From Novosphingobium nitrogenifigens DSM 19370 (GTDB taxonomy: Bacteria; Pseudomonadota; Alphaproteobacteria; Sphingomonadales; Sphingomonadaceae): a stretch of DNA of 64,000 nt. Positions 52,183 through 60,909 of this stretch are shown here, piece by piece. A program made the translations under genes and the position numbers. The stretch covers positions 60,350-124,349 of the forward strand of contig NZ_GL876932.1 in the NCBI RefSeq assembly GCF_000192575.1, in the 5' to 3' direction. The notes under the pieces are model-generated. The model searched no databases and had not been told where the DNA came from. It saw nothing but the letters and a program-made list of their open reading frames with translations. Numbering within the stretch: the stretch's first letter is position 1; each line of letters begins with the position of its first letter.

Positions 52183-52635
52183 TCAGGCCGCATGCGCATC
52201 CCGCCCGCCGTGCAGTGCGGACAGGATGGGGCAGCATTCGGGCTCGCCGCTGCCCGGACAGGCATCGGCCAGACGTTTCAGGGCATCGCGCATCCGCGTC
52301 ATTTCCTCGATGCGACGATCGAGATCGCCGATACGCTCGTGCGCCCGTTGGCGGACGCCTTCGACCCCGCGTTCCCGGTCGGTCTCGAGCGCCAGCAGGC
52401 TTTTGATTTCGCCCAAGGTGAAACCGAGCCCCTTGGCCCGCAGAACAAACTGCAACCGTTCGACGGCCTCGGCATCGTACTGGCGATAGCCAGACGCCTT
52501 GCGCTCCGGGCTCGGCAAGAGACCTTCCCGTTCATAGAAACGGATCGTGTCGACACTGACATCGACGTGCCGGGCGAGCGCACCGATCGACAACCAGCGC
52601 CCCGTGTTCCGGCCTGATGTGTGCTCCATCGTCAT
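52183..52635 (-). CDS. cueR: MerR-family copper regulator (CueR/HmrR-like)
   Basis: A 150-residue MerR-family regulator. Helix-turn-helix [20 protein letters not shown] and wing [20 protein letters not shown], then the dimer coiled coil (about 85-125) and a C-terminal metal loop C-P-x-S-G-E-P-E-CC ([10 protein letters not shown]). A long frame reaches 53028 but the family N-terminus lies at 52635/52629. A MerR-type promoter ends only a few bases before these ATGs, so the message may be nearly leaderless. Gene order regulator-copA and the short gap suggest copper-induced cotranscription. Confidence 0.85.
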   Translation of the reverse strand: MTMEHTSGRNTGRWLSIGALARHVDVSVDTIRFYEREGLLPSPERKASGYRQYDAEAVERLQFVLRAKGLGFTLGEIKSLLALETDRERGVEGVRQRAHERIGDLDRRIEEMTRMRDALKRLADACPGSGEPECCPILSALHGGRDAHAA

Positions 52636-52641
52636 GCCCGC

Positions 52642-52673
52642 ATGATAGCCCTTGGAGCGCACTCCAGAGTCAA
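52642..52673 (-). promoter_or_regulatory. MerR-type promoter with dyad in a 20-bp spacer
   Basis: TTGACT (-35, 52673-52668) and TATCAT (-10, 52647-52642) are separated by 20 bases containing a GGAG-N4-CTCC dyad. Over-long spacers filled by a dyad are the hallmark of promoters twisted into shape by MerR-family activators. It points into cueR-copA. Confidence 0.75.
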
Positions 52674-52709
52674 CAGATTTCTGCATTTTTCCCAACGGAC
52701 GGCACCCGT

Positions 52710-53561
52710 TCACACCCCGCGCAAGGCTTCCATGACGACGCGGACGGGGGCGGCGTTTTTCATGTCGGTGTGAATGGCGAGCCAGACTTCGCGGGTGATC
52801 GGTGGCCCCTGATCGGGAACGCGGACGAGGTCGGGGCGGGAAGCGGTAAGGAAATCGGGCAGGATCGCGACACCGCCGCCCGCAGCGGCAAGGGCCGCCT
52901 GAATATCGACGCTGTCGCTTTGCAGGGAAAAGCCGCTCTCGCCCGATCCATGGCTGTCGACGAATTTGGCGAGCCCGGCTTGTTGGGCGGACCCCGCCAT
53001 GACCCCCGCCGAGCCGATGAAGGTCCATTCCTCACGCGGGGTCGCGGCGAGATAGGCCGGAGCGGCATGGAGGTGGAACGCGATCGTGCCGATCCGCGCC
53101 GCCGTCAGTTCGCCCGCCTCGGGCCGACTGAGCCGCACCGCGATGTCGGCTTCGCGCCGGTCGAGCGACGCGGCGTGCAATTCCCCGAGCAGCCGCAAGG
53201 TGAGCCCCGGATGCCTTGCGCGCAAAGGGACAAGGCGCGGGGCAAGGACATGCGCGGCATAGGCGGGCGGCGCGCTGATCGTCACTTCCCCGGCAAGATC
53301 GGATCGCGCGCCGTCAGCCAGACGTTCGACTGCGCGCATGGTTTCGGCCATCCGTGCGGCAAGGGCCGCGACTTTCTCCCCTTCGCCGGTCAGGACCAGC
53401 CGCCGCCCCCGACGATCGATCAGGCGCAGTTTCAGCCGCGCTTCGAGCGCCGCGATCCGCCGCGCCACGGTCGCGTGCTCGATGCCCAGCGTCCGCGCCG
53501 CGCCCGACAGGCTGCCCGCCGCGACGAAAGCGGAAAAATGGCGCAAGTCGTCCCATTCCAT
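52710..53561 (-). CDS. LysR-family transcriptional regulator
   Basis: A 283-residue LTTR: MEWDDLRHFSAFVAAGSLSG then AARTLGIEHATVARRIAALE form the DNA-binding domain, and the effector domain (about 90-283) follows (GEVTISAPPAYAAHVLAPRL ... GGGVAILPDFL). Divergent from a quinone oxidoreductase gene 91 bases away, with a strong dyad between them, so it most likely controls that gene. Confidence 0.9.
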   Translation of the reverse strand: MEWDDLRHFSAFVAAGSLSGAARTLGIEHATVARRIAALEARLKLRLIDRRGRRLVLTGEGEKVAALAARMAETMRAVERLADGARSDLAGEVTISAPPAYAAHVLAPRLVPLRARHPGLTLRLLGELHAASLDRREADIAVRLSRPEAGELTAARIGTIAFHLHAAPAYLAATPREEWTFIGSAGVMAGSAQQAGLAKFVDSHGSGESGFSLQSDSVDIQAALAAAGGGVAILPDFLTASRPDLVRVPDQGPPITREVWLAIHTDMKNAAPVRVVMEALRGV

Positions 53562-53572
53562 CCTGTCGATTT

Positions 53573-53604
53573 ATTCCCATTCCATGGGAATTTCACGGGA
53601 ATTT
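53573..53604. promoter_or_regulatory. LysR-type operator region
   Basis: ATTCCCAT-TCC-ATGGGAAT (53573-53591) is a perfect 8-3-8 dyad containing T-N11-A spacing, followed one helical turn on by a second GGGAATTT (53586-53593 and 53597-53604). A recognition site plus an adjacent activation half-site is typical of LTTRs. Confidence 0.7.
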
Positions 53605-53652
53605 ATCGCCGTCCGACAATCGGCCACTCCTCGCCGGAAAGGAGCACAGAAC

Positions 53653-54621
53653 ATGGGATTTGCCATCACGATCAAGCGCCCCGGCGGGGCCGAGCAACTC
53701 ACAGCCGTGGACCGCCCGCCGCAGAACCCCGGTCCCGGCGAAATACGCCTTCGCCACGAAGCGATCGGCGTCAATTTCATCGACATCTATCATCGCAGCG
53801 GCCTCTATCCCCTGCCCGATCCGGCCATTCCCGGCGTCGAAGGCGTGGGCCGAATCGAGGCGGTGGGCGAAGGCGTGGATGGGCTCGATGTCGGACAGCG
53901 CGTAGCCTATGCCGGAGTTCCGGGCGCCTATGCCGCGACCCGTCTTCTGCCCGCATGGCGCGCGGTTCCCCTTGCCGACGATGCTGACGGACGGATCGTC
54001 GCGGCATCGCTGTTGCGCGGGCTGACCGCACACATGCTGCTGACCTGCACGTTTCGGGTACAGGCGGGCACGACACTGCTGGTCCACGCGGCCGCCGGAG
54101 GGCTGGGAACCATCCTTACCCGCTGGGCCCGCGATCTCGAAGCCAGAGTGATCGGAACGGTCGGCTCGCCGGACAAGGCCGCGATCGCCATGGAATGCGG
54201 CGCCGATCATGTCATCGTCGGGCGCGACACGGACTATGCGCAGGAAATCCACGCGCTGACACAGGGGCGCGGTGTCGATTTCGCCATCGACGGGATCGGC
54301 GGCACAACTTTGCCCCAGACGCTCGGCTGCGTCCGCCGTTTCGGCACGGTCGCCAGCATCGGCGAGGCTGGTGGGCCGATTGCGCCGATCACGGCGACGG
54401 ATCTCGGCCCGGTCCGTTCGCTGACCTTCGCGCGCCACAGCGTCATGGCCTATGCGTCGATGCGCGAAATCTATCCGGAGGCGGCAAAGGCGGTTCTGGC
54501 GATGATCGAACGGGGGATCGCGGTTCCCGTGTCGGCCGACTACCCCTTGCGCGAAGCGGCACGAGCGCACCGCGATCTCGAAACGGGCAGAACGACCGGC
54601 GCCGTTCTGCTCATCCCGTAA
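53653..54621 (+). CDS. Zinc-free NADPH:quinone oxidoreductase (QOR, MDR superfamily)
   Basis: A 322-residue medium-chain reductase of the zeta-crystallin/QOR group. N-terminal GroES-like domain with GVNFIDIYHRSGLYP and PGVEGVGRIEAVGEGV; Rossmann domain with VHAAAGGLGTILTRWA (about 143-158). No catalytic zinc ligands are visible, as expected for QOR. It reduces quinones or enones with NADPH. AAAGGAG lies upstream of ATG 53653. Probably regulated by the divergent LysR. The 3' end overlaps the convergent exonuclease gene by 11 bases. Confidence 0.92.
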   Translation: MGFAITIKRPGGAEQLTAVDRPPQNPGPGEIRLRHEAIGVNFIDIYHRSGLYPLPDPAIPGVEGVGRIEAVGEGVDGLDVGQRVAYAGVPGAYAATRLLPAWRAVPLADDADGRIVAASLLRGLTAHMLLTCTFRVQAGTTLLVHAAAGGLGTILTRWARDLEARVIGTVGSPDKAAIAMECGADHVIVGRDTDYAQEIHALTQGRGVDFAIDGIGGTTLPQTLGCVRRFGTVASIGEAGGPIAPITATDLGPVRSLTFARHSVMAYASMREIYPEAAKAVLAMIERGIAVPVSADYPLREAARAHRDLETGRTTGAVLLIP

Positions 54622-55477
54622 TTCCGGCGCCTTTCAGCCGCGCGCGGAGCTGTTCCTCGGTCAGGATCACGATGGAGCGTCCGGCCGAGCGCAGTTCGCT
54701 CGCCTTGCGATAGGGTTGGCTGACATCGACCCAGCGGCCATAAGGCTGGCGCGTGGCGATCACCAGCATGGTCGTCGTCGATCCGACCGAGGCGACGACT
54801 TTGCCCCCTGCCCCGGCGACATAGCGAGCGAGCGCACCGTCGCGCGGTTCGCCCAGAATGGCGACGCGTTCACCGACCAGCGGCCCGGTCGCGGCCGGAA
54901 CCGGCGATTTCACTTTCTCGCGCGGGGGCTTGGTCATCCATCCGCGCAAGTCGATGCCGGTGTGTTCGATCGCGCGGACAAGCACCATGCCCGCCGCGCG
55001 CGCATCGCTGAGCGCATCGTGATGGCGGTGTTCGATCCCCAGAAAGCGGGCAAGGACATTGAGCCGATGGCTTTGCAACTGGGGCCAGGCCAGTTTGGCC
55101 ACGCGCACGCTGTCGAGCCATTCGGTCTCGATCACCGGCTGCCCACTCACGCCGCAGGCCGCCGCCAGCGCGCTTTTGTCGAACAGCGAATGGGCGACCG
55201 TCACGCGCCCGCGCAAATGCGCATCGACGATGCCGTGAATGTCATCGAACGTCGGCTCGCCATCGACCCGGTCGGCCGTGATCCCGTGAATGGCGACATT
55301 GAACGGGGCAAATTCGTCGCGCGGATCGACCAGCGTTTCATAGGCGAACATTTCCCGCCCGTCGCGAAACCCGACGATCCCGATCTGGCAAATGCTGCTG
55401 ACCCGCGCGCAGGCGGTTTCGACATCGACAACGACGAAATCCGGCACCTCGGCCGCACGATCAGGCGAAACAGGCAT
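54611..55477 (-). CDS. DnaQ-like DEDDh 3'-5' exonuclease with C-terminal BRCT domain
   Basis: A 288-residue protein. Residues about 10-180 are a DnaQ-like exonuclease with the DEDDh set visible: FVVVDVETA (D and E), AHSLFDKSAL (D), HRHHDALSDARAAG (H and D). Residues about 205-285 look like a BRCT domain (GERVAILGEPRDGALARYVA, GGKVVASVGSTTTMLVIA). Start MPVSPDRAAEVPDF at 55477 places the domain near the N-terminus. Probably a DNA repair or proofreading accessory nuclease, separate from the Pol III epsilon subunit. Stand-alone. Confidence 0.85.
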   Translation of the reverse strand: MPVSPDRAAEVPDFVVVDVETACARVSSICQIGIVGFRDGREMFAYETLVDPRDEFAPFNVAIHGITADRVDGEPTFDDIHGIVDAHLRGRVTVAHSLFDKSALAAACGVSGQPVIETEWLDSVRVAKLAWPQLQSHRLNVLARFLGIEHRHHDALSDARAAGMVLVRAIEHTGIDLRGWMTKPPREKVKSPVPAATGPLVGERVAILGEPRDGALARYVAGAGGKVVASVGSTTTMLVIATRQPYGRWVDVSQPYRKASELRSAGRSIVILTEEQLRARLKGAGITG

Positions 55478-55551
55478 CCCCGAACCATAAGACGTAAACG
55501 CGCAATTGCCACCACCGAGGCACACATCGCGCACCCCACACCCGACAGCTT

Positions 55552-55820
55552 GTGAAAGGCAACGAACACGTCAATGACGACGAAGCAACGCGACTTCCGG
55601 TCGGTCCCGATGCCCTGCTGCTGACCGAGCGCGACCGTCATCTCGACGTCATGACCTGCATTTCGGTCAAGGCACGCGCCTGTCGATCACCTCGTCGGTC
55701 ATCGTCCACAACGCCTTCGGCTGCGCCTATATGCTGCCGGTAGGCCCGGCGCATAAATTGATCGTACACACCATGCTCGCCCGCCTGCGCCGGACTCTCG
55801 CGTCAAGTCCGGGGGCCTGA
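55552..55820 (+). pseudogene. Frameshifted DUF2867-like remnant
   Basis: Frame one (from GTG 55552) reads DALLLTERDRHLDVMTCISV, then near 55670 coding passes to another frame reading LSITSSVIVHNAFGCAYMLP and VGPAHKLIVHTMLARLRR to a TGA at 55818. Together they resemble the C-terminal half of DUF2867 proteins (...RTHNALGRLYMLPVAPVHRLIV...). The N-terminal half is missing. The end overlaps the AT-rich gene on the other strand by 18 bases. Confidence 0.55.
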
Positions 55821-56378
55821 TCCAGCGGCCGTTGCGCCGAGTATAGACAAATCCTTGCGAAAAATATCTGCCAGAGCGTCAAGTGTTTCCAATGACCAAA
55901 TTGGATATTTCAAGATCCTTTCAAAGCGATCTTGATCATGATCCCCACCAAATTTATCATCAAGAAACTCAAACTCTTTATCAGCCCTGGCTTTATTTCC
56001 TTTTTCCCAAAATTCCTTCATATTTTTATAGACATTTTTATCGCTGAAAAGGAATTGGCTTTCCCGCATCTTCTGAGCAAAACGCTGAATGCGTTCTTCT
56101 GCTTTGGGATCAGTTTCTGGTATTGAGGATATGTGGAACACAAAATCGGCGGCCACCTCGTATGTTTCCATGCGTCGCTCAAAAAGGTCCGCCCTCAGCT
56201 TCGCCTCCTCAAGTTCAACCTGCCGATCCAGAATATCTGTTTGCTTACGCGATATTCCGGCCTGCTTCATGCCGACACATACTGCACCAACAACAGCTGC
56301 AAACCCGGTGGCAAGTGTTGAAAAAGACTGCCAATCAAAACTGCACCAATGAACAATGCCCAGACCGCATTCAGCCAT
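55803..56378 (-). CDS. AT-rich orphan: single-helix membrane protein with charged cytosolic region
   Basis: A 191-residue protein not matching a family I recognise. One hydrophobic segment (about 20-38, TLATGFAAVVGAVCVGM) is followed by a charged helical region (about 45-75, ISRKQTDILDRQVELEEAKL) likely forming a coiled coil, then a helical soluble part with lysine-rich segments. Base composition is clearly AT-richer than all neighbours and it uses AAA/TTT codons freely, indicating recent transfer. It overlaps the DUF2867 remnant at its 3' end. Function unknown. Confidence 0.6.
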   Translation of the reverse strand: MAECGLGIVHWCSFDWQSFSTLATGFAAVVGAVCVGMKQAGISRKQTDILDRQVELEEAKLRADLFERRMETYEVAADFVFHISSIPETDPKAEERIQRFAQKMRESQFLFSDKNVYKNMKEFWEKGNKARADKEFEFLDDKFGGDHDQDRFERILKYPIWSLETLDALADIFRKDLSILGATAAGSGPRT

Positions 56379-56492
56379 AATTTTTCCTAAAAAGTGGCCA
56401 ATGTTGGAAGAATTTTTGCCTCATCACTATAGGTAGAGGACGCGTCATTGCAACGTTCACCCTACCAAGACAGTTGCACGGATACCTTCGCA

Positions 56493-57215
56493 TCAAAGCG
56501 CGAGGTGGGCCGAGACCGGGCGGTGGTCCGAGACGATCGCGGTTCCGGCGGCGTAGCGGGTGAGCGAAAGGTCGGCGCTGCAGATGATGTGGTCGAAATC
56601 GCGGCGGGGGCGCCAGGACGGGTACGTCGGGGGCGAGGTCGGCGGGAGTTTGCCGTGGGCGCGGTCGCGGAAGGCCTGCATGGGGGCGCTGGCGGCGGCG
56701 CAGTTGAAATCGCCCATGGCGACCCATGCGGGATTTTTGCGCAGCATGTCCGCGACCGCGTGCAATTGCTGCATCTGGGCCGATGCGCCGAGGCTCAAGT
56801 GAAGGCAGGCGACGCGCAAGGAGATGGGGCCTTCCACATCGACGATCAGGCAACCGCGTCCCGGAATCCGGCCCGGCAATTTCATGTCGCGGACAAGATG
56901 CAGGGGCCAGCGGCTGAGCACCGCATTGCCGTGGCGGGAAATGCCGGGGACGACGCGGTTTTCCTGTACCATGACGTGGGCATGACCCGACAGCGCGGCG
57001 ATCGTTTCGACTTGCGAGCGATAGCCCGCGCGCCTGCCGCCCAGATCGATTTCCTGTAGACAGACCACGTCATATGGAGTGATCTCGCGCGCGATATGAC
57101 CGAGCGTGACGACCTTGGCAGAGGTATGGACGACTTGCCGGTGGGCGTGGAAAAGATAATCGCGATAACGTCTTGTGCCGATTGCGGCCTGGATGTTCCA
57201 TGTCAGCAGGTCCAC
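56493..57215 (-). CDS. Endonuclease/exonuclease/phosphatase (EEP) family protein
   Basis: A 240-residue EEP-fold hydrolase. Catalytic phrases: LLTWNIQ (N7 of WNIQ), VVCLQEID (E54 region), HGNAVLSRWP, AMGDFNCAAASAP (D and N) and IVSDHRPV (D and H). No signal peptide. The gene is divergent from cardiolipin synthase by 49 bases, a frequent pairing in proteobacteria that suggests a shared role in phospholipid metabolism, but the substrate (nucleic acid, sphingomyelin or inositol phosphate) cannot be inferred. Confidence 0.88.
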   Translation of the reverse strand: MDLLTWNIQAAIGTRRYRDYLFHAHRQVVHTSAKVVTLGHIAREITPYDVVCLQEIDLGGRRAGYRSQVETIAALSGHAHVMVQENRVVPGISRHGNAVLSRWPLHLVRDMKLPGRIPGRGCLIVDVEGPISLRVACLHLSLGASAQMQQLHAVADMLRKNPAWVAMGDFNCAAASAPMQAFRDRAHGKLPPTSPPTYPSWRPRRDFDHIICSADLSLTRYAAGTAIVSDHRPVSAHLAL

Positions 57216-57264
57216 AGGCAGTCCGTTTCCATCAGCGTTCGATCGTTCCGGTAAAGGATGCGAG

Positions 57265-58722
57265 GTGCTTCCCGCGATTTCAACCCCTCTGCTGCTTCAC
57301 ATCGCGCTTGCCGTGGTGCTGTCGCTGCGCGTTCTCTATCGCCGGTTGCAGGTGAACAGCGCGCTGGCGTGGATCGTCATCCTCATCGCCATGCCGATTG
57401 CCGGGCCGGTGCTCTACGTCCTGTTCGGCGATCCGACGCTGGGCGGGCGGCGGCTTCATCTGGGGCAACGCATCCGCCGCTATTACGAAAACGCCTATGC
57501 GATCGCGGGCGCCGACGGGCCCGGGCTGTCGACGATCCCGCCGCCCTTCGACGCGCTGGCCCGGTCGATCGCGCGGGACAGCGGCTTTCCGGTCCTGTCG
57601 CACAATCGCCATACCATCCTCACCGATGCGGGGACCATCCTGAACAGCATGATCCGCGACATCGACGCGGCGCAAAGCGATTGCTGTCTCGAATTCTATA
57701 TCATCGACCCCAGCGGCCGGGTCGAAGCCGTGCTCGAAGCGGTGCTGCGCGCGGCGGCACGCGGGGTTTCGTGCAAGATCCTGGCCGACGATTACGGCAG
57801 CAAGGCGTTCTTCCGCTCGCCATGGCCCGCGCGGCTGAAAACCGCAGGCGTGGGCGTGCTGCGCTCGTTGCCGGTGGCGCTGGTCAAATCGTTCTCGAAA
57901 CGGTCGGATTTGCGCAACCATCGCAAGCAGCTGATCTGCGACCGCACCGTCGCCTATACCGGCAGCTTCAACCTCGTCGATCCGCGCCTGTTCAAGACCG
58001 ACAGCCACGTGGGCGAATGGATCGACATCATGATGCGGATCGAAGGGCAGATGGTCGACGCGCTCGCCTGTCTGTTCAACACCGACTACCTGCTCGACGA
58101 ACCGGGGCGCGAAATCGGGCCGGACACCCTGCCCCCCTTGCCCTTTGCCCCGCAGGCCGAATGGCCGGGCGGCAGGCTGATGATGCAATTGTTGCCGTCG
58201 GGGCCGGAAATGGCCAATTCGACGATCTATGAATTCATCGTCGCGGCCATTTTCAGCGCGCGGCGGCGGGTGCGCATCGTCACCCCCTATTTCATTCCGG
58301 ATCAGGCGGTTCTGCTCGCGCTCAAATCGGCGGCCAAGCGCGGGGTCGCGGTCGAAGTGATCGTGCCGGAAAAAGTCGATACCCGCATCGGCCAATATGC
58401 AAGCCAGGCTTCGTTTGCCGAACTGCTCGACGCGGGGATCGTCGTCCGCTGCTTTGCCGGGGGGCTGCTCCATGCCAAGGCCATGCTGATCGATGAAAGC
58501 GTCAGCCTGTTCGGCACGGTCAACATGGACATGCGCAGTTTCTATCTCAATCTGGAGCTCAGCCTCCTGATCTATGAACGGCAGGTCAATGCCGACCTCG
58601 ACGCGGTGATCGACCGCTATGCCCACGATTGCACCACGCTGACCCGCGAAACATGGGCCGCGCGTTCATGGCGGCGGCGGTTCCTGGAAAACCTGTTCCG
58701 ACTGGCCGGGCCGCTGCTTTAG
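57265..58722 (+). CDS. cls: Cardiolipin synthase (PLD superfamily)
   Basis: A 485-residue inner-membrane enzyme joining two phosphatidylglycerols into cardiolipin. Two N-terminal helices (about 8-25 and 35-55) precede two PLD domains with full HKD motifs: NHRKQLICD (H about 219) with TGSFNLVD, and LHAKAMLID (H about 402) with GTVNMD. The GTG at 57265 is selected because AAGGA lies six bases upstream and the protein then has the family length; the longer frame adds 30 unrelated residues. Confidence 0.93.
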   Translation: MLPAISTPLLLHIALAVVLSLRVLYRRLQVNSALAWIVILIAMPIAGPVLYVLFGDPTLGGRRLHLGQRIRRYYENAYAIAGADGPGLSTIPPPFDALARSIARDSGFPVLSHNRHTILTDAGTILNSMIRDIDAAQSDCCLEFYIIDPSGRVEAVLEAVLRAAARGVSCKILADDYGSKAFFRSPWPARLKTAGVGVLRSLPVALVKSFSKRSDLRNHRKQLICDRTVAYTGSFNLVDPRLFKTDSHVGEWIDIMMRIEGQMVDALACLFNTDYLLDEPGREIGPDTLPPLPFAPQAEWPGGRLMMQLLPSGPEMANSTIYEFIVAAIFSARRRVRIVTPYFIPDQAVLLALKSAAKRGVAVEVIVPEKVDTRIGQYASQASFAELLDAGIVVRCFAGGLLHAKAMLIDESVSLFGTVNMDMRSFYLNLELSLLIYERQVNADLDAVIDRYAHDCTTLTRETWAARSWRRRFLENLFRLAGPLL

Positions 58723-58789
58723 GCTGTAGACTTGCCGTTCCGGATACGGTGCTGTTGCGGACGTTCAGAAACGCGTTCATCATTCCGGC

Positions 58790-59098
58790 ATGACGATATA
58801 CGGCGAGGCAGACACAATCATCAAAACGTGGGCCAAAGCCAACGTCAAAACGTTGTTTGTCGAATGGGCTGGGCAGCCCGCACGGTTTGCGTATTTGCCG
58901 GGCCATCGACCACTTGAATGCTTTCAAATATCTATCGAACCGCCCGTTTCTGGCCATATTGCGGTGAACGCCTGCTCTATTGATACAGATGACGGAAGTG
59001 AGTTTGAGAAGCGCTGGGAGGGACCGCTAGACAGCCTTGCCGCGATGCTTGATGACGCCACAGCCTTGGTCAGGGGCTGGGCAAATCGGCCAGTGTGA
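58790..59098 (+). CDS. Small hypothetical protein
   Basis: A 102-residue soluble protein not recognised. It opens MTIYGEADTIIKTWAKANVK and contains VNACSIDTDDGSEFEKRWEG then PLDSLAAMLDDATALVRGWA. Codon use is less GC-biased than the neighbouring cls gene. Size and composition would fit a small immunity or accessory protein, but there is no toxin nearby to support that. Confidence 0.5.
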   Translation: MTIYGEADTIIKTWAKANVKTLFVEWAGQPARFAYLPGHRPLECFQISIEPPVSGHIAVNACSIDTDDGSEFEKRWEGPLDSLAAMLDDATALVRGWANRPV

Positions 59099-59189
59099 AT
59101 GGCCGTCCCCTGCCATTCCAGACAATACGGCCACCATTTCCACGCCCCGAAACCAGACAACCATTCTGCGTGGAATTTGCTCCTGCGGG

Positions 59190-59747
59190 TCAGCCCATTC
59201 CCGCCCGGCGCCAGCGGAGATAGCCGATCGCGGCCAGCCCGGTCATCGCCGCATAAAGCCCGGCGGTCAGCCACAGCGCCTTGAACACGAACATGCCGAC
59301 ATAGATCGTGTCGAGGGCAATCCACAAAAGCCAGCTCGCCGGGTGGCGCCGCGCGGTCCAGTATTGGGCGACAAGGCTGAAACTGCTGAGCGCAGAATCC
59401 ATCCACGGCAGCGCGGCGTCGGTATAATGGCTGGTGAACCACCCGATCGCCCCTGCCCCCATCGCGCCCAGTGACAGCGCGACAAGCGCGGGTCCGCGTG
59501 CCAGGGGGACCATCGGCACTTCGCCCCATTCGTCCAGCCCGCGCGCCCACGCGATCCAGCCATAGATCACCGACAGGCCGAACAGCACCTGCAACGCCAT
59601 GTCGGCATAGAGCCGCACGTCGAGAAACAGCTTGAAATAGAGCGCGCAGGACAAGAGCCCCACCGGCCAGCACGCCATGTGCCGCCGCGCCGTCAGCCAG
59701 ATGGCAAGGAAGCTGACCGCGACCGCCACAATTTCAAGCCACGACAT
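59190..59747 (-). CDS. pnuC: PnuC-family vitamin transporter
   Basis: A 185-residue inner-membrane protein with seven helices of the PnuC family (nicotinamide riboside or, in related members, thiamine or riboflavin). Typical phrases: VGLLSCALYFKLFLDVRLYAD, ALQVLFGLSVIYGWIAW, and SSFSLVAQYWTARRHPASWLL. The start at 59747 follows the kinase stop by 7 bases. It is the third gene of a TBDR-kinase-PnuC run, so uptake over both membranes followed by phosphorylation trapping is likely. The exact vitamin is open. Confidence 0.88.
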   Translation of the reverse strand: MSWLEIVAVAVSFLAIWLTARRHMACWPVGLLSCALYFKLFLDVRLYADMALQVLFGLSVIYGWIAWARGLDEWGEVPMVPLARGPALVALSLGAMGAGAIGWFTSHYTDAALPWMDSALSSFSLVAQYWTARRHPASWLLWIALDTIYVGMFVFKALWLTAGLYAAMTGLAAIGYLRWRRAGMG

Positions 59748-59754
59748 ATCCCGA

Positions 59755-60885
59755 TCACCCCCGCGCCACGACATCGAGCAGATCGCGACCCGGTGCCGTC
59801 AGGAACCAGTGCGCATGGCCGAAAAGATAGCTGTCCCAGGCGAGATCGGCGTCCCCCTTGCGCGCAAGCACGCCGTGGAAATAGTCCGCCTCGGACATCG
59901 CGAATTCGACATGGACCAGCGGCAGCAATCGGGCGAGCAAGGCACGGTCCTCCACGCTCAACGGCCGCACCGCATGATACCCGGCCAGCAGCGCCCGCGC
60001 GGCGTCCGGTTCGGCCACATCTTGCCGGTCGGGCGTCAGGTCGAGCCAGCGGACCGCACAGCGTTCAAGCGCAGTCGCCAGATCATGGAGCGCGCAAGTC
60101 CGGTCCGACAGCCCGAAATCGAGCACGCTCGCCACGTCCCCCGCCTCCGTCCACAAAAGGTTCGACGGGTGCCAGTCGTTGTGCGTCCACAGCCCCGGTT
60201 CGCGTGCCAGATCCTCCGCCAGCCGATCGACCGCGAACCCATCGAACAGGGCCGCCAGTTCATGGCGCCAGTCGCGTCCGGACAGATAGTCCGCCAGCCC
60301 GGCACGCGCCGCGACATAGTCCTCCGCTGCGGCCAGAGGATCCGCCGCGGTCAGGATCGACAGGCTCGTCACCAGCGGCAAGGCCGGGCGCGCGGGCGCG
60401 ACGAAGCCTTGCGCGGCCAGATGCAGCCGTGCCAGCGCCGCCCCTGCCGCATGGGCATGGTCGAGCGACAGGAACGGCGTCCACGACTGGCGATCGCGAT
60501 AGAGATCGAGCCCTTGCGCCTTGCGATGCACTTCCCAGACCCAGTCGCCCCCGGCAAAGGCGCTCGCCCCGTCGCGAGTGGCAAGGACATCGACGACCGG
60601 CACCCCGCGCGCGCGCAGATGCGCGATAAAGGCATGTTCGCCCGCCAACCCCGCGACACTGCGCAAACGGCGATGGTGGCGTTTGAGGAACAGCGCCCCC
60701 CGGTCGGTCTGTGCCAGGGCTGCCGAGGAAAACGGGCGCGGGGAATGCCAGTCGAGCGTTTCCAGCCGCCCTGCCTCGGGAAACATCGCCAGCACCGCCT
60801 GTGCCTCGTCATGGGCGATCGCGGGCCAGCTCGGCGCTTCGAGCCCGGTGCCCATGCCGTGGACGAGGTGGACCGGATCACCCAT
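59755..60885 (-). CDS. Aminoglycoside phosphotransferase-fold kinase, vitamin kinase candidate
   Basis: A 376-residue kinase of the APH/choline kinase superfamily. The Brenner-type motif THNDWHPSNLLW (about 234-245, catalytic D and metal-binding N) and the DFG-like VLDFGLSD (about 254-261) are intact. It lies between a TBDR (25-base gap) and pnuC (7-base gap) on the same strand. PnuC transport needs trapping by phosphorylation, so this enzyme may phosphorylate the imported nucleoside or thiamine; that is inference. Drug resistance is a less likely role. Confidence 0.8.
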   Translation of the reverse strand: MGDPVHLVHGMGTGLEAPSWPAIAHDEAQAVLAMFPEAGRLETLDWHSPRPFSSAALAQTDRGALFLKRHHRRLRSVAGLAGEHAFIAHLRARGVPVVDVLATRDGASAFAGGDWVWEVHRKAQGLDLYRDRQSWTPFLSLDHAHAAGAALARLHLAAQGFVAPARPALPLVTSLSILTAADPLAAAEDYVAARAGLADYLSGRDWRHELAALFDGFAVDRLAEDLAREPGLWTHNDWHPSNLLWTEAGDVASVLDFGLSDRTCALHDLATALERCAVRWLDLTPDRQDVAEPDAARALLAGYHAVRPLSVEDRALLARLLPLVHVEFAMSEADYFHGVLARKGDADLAWDSYLFGHAHWFLTAPGRDLLDVVARG

Positions 60886-60909
60886 GCGCGAAATCCCCGA
60901 GCCGCGCCG

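Noticed and set aside
59755..60885. Aminoglycoside resistance gene
   Set aside because: The fold is shared, but tight linkage to TBDR and pnuC points to metabolism, and no close resistance signature is visible.
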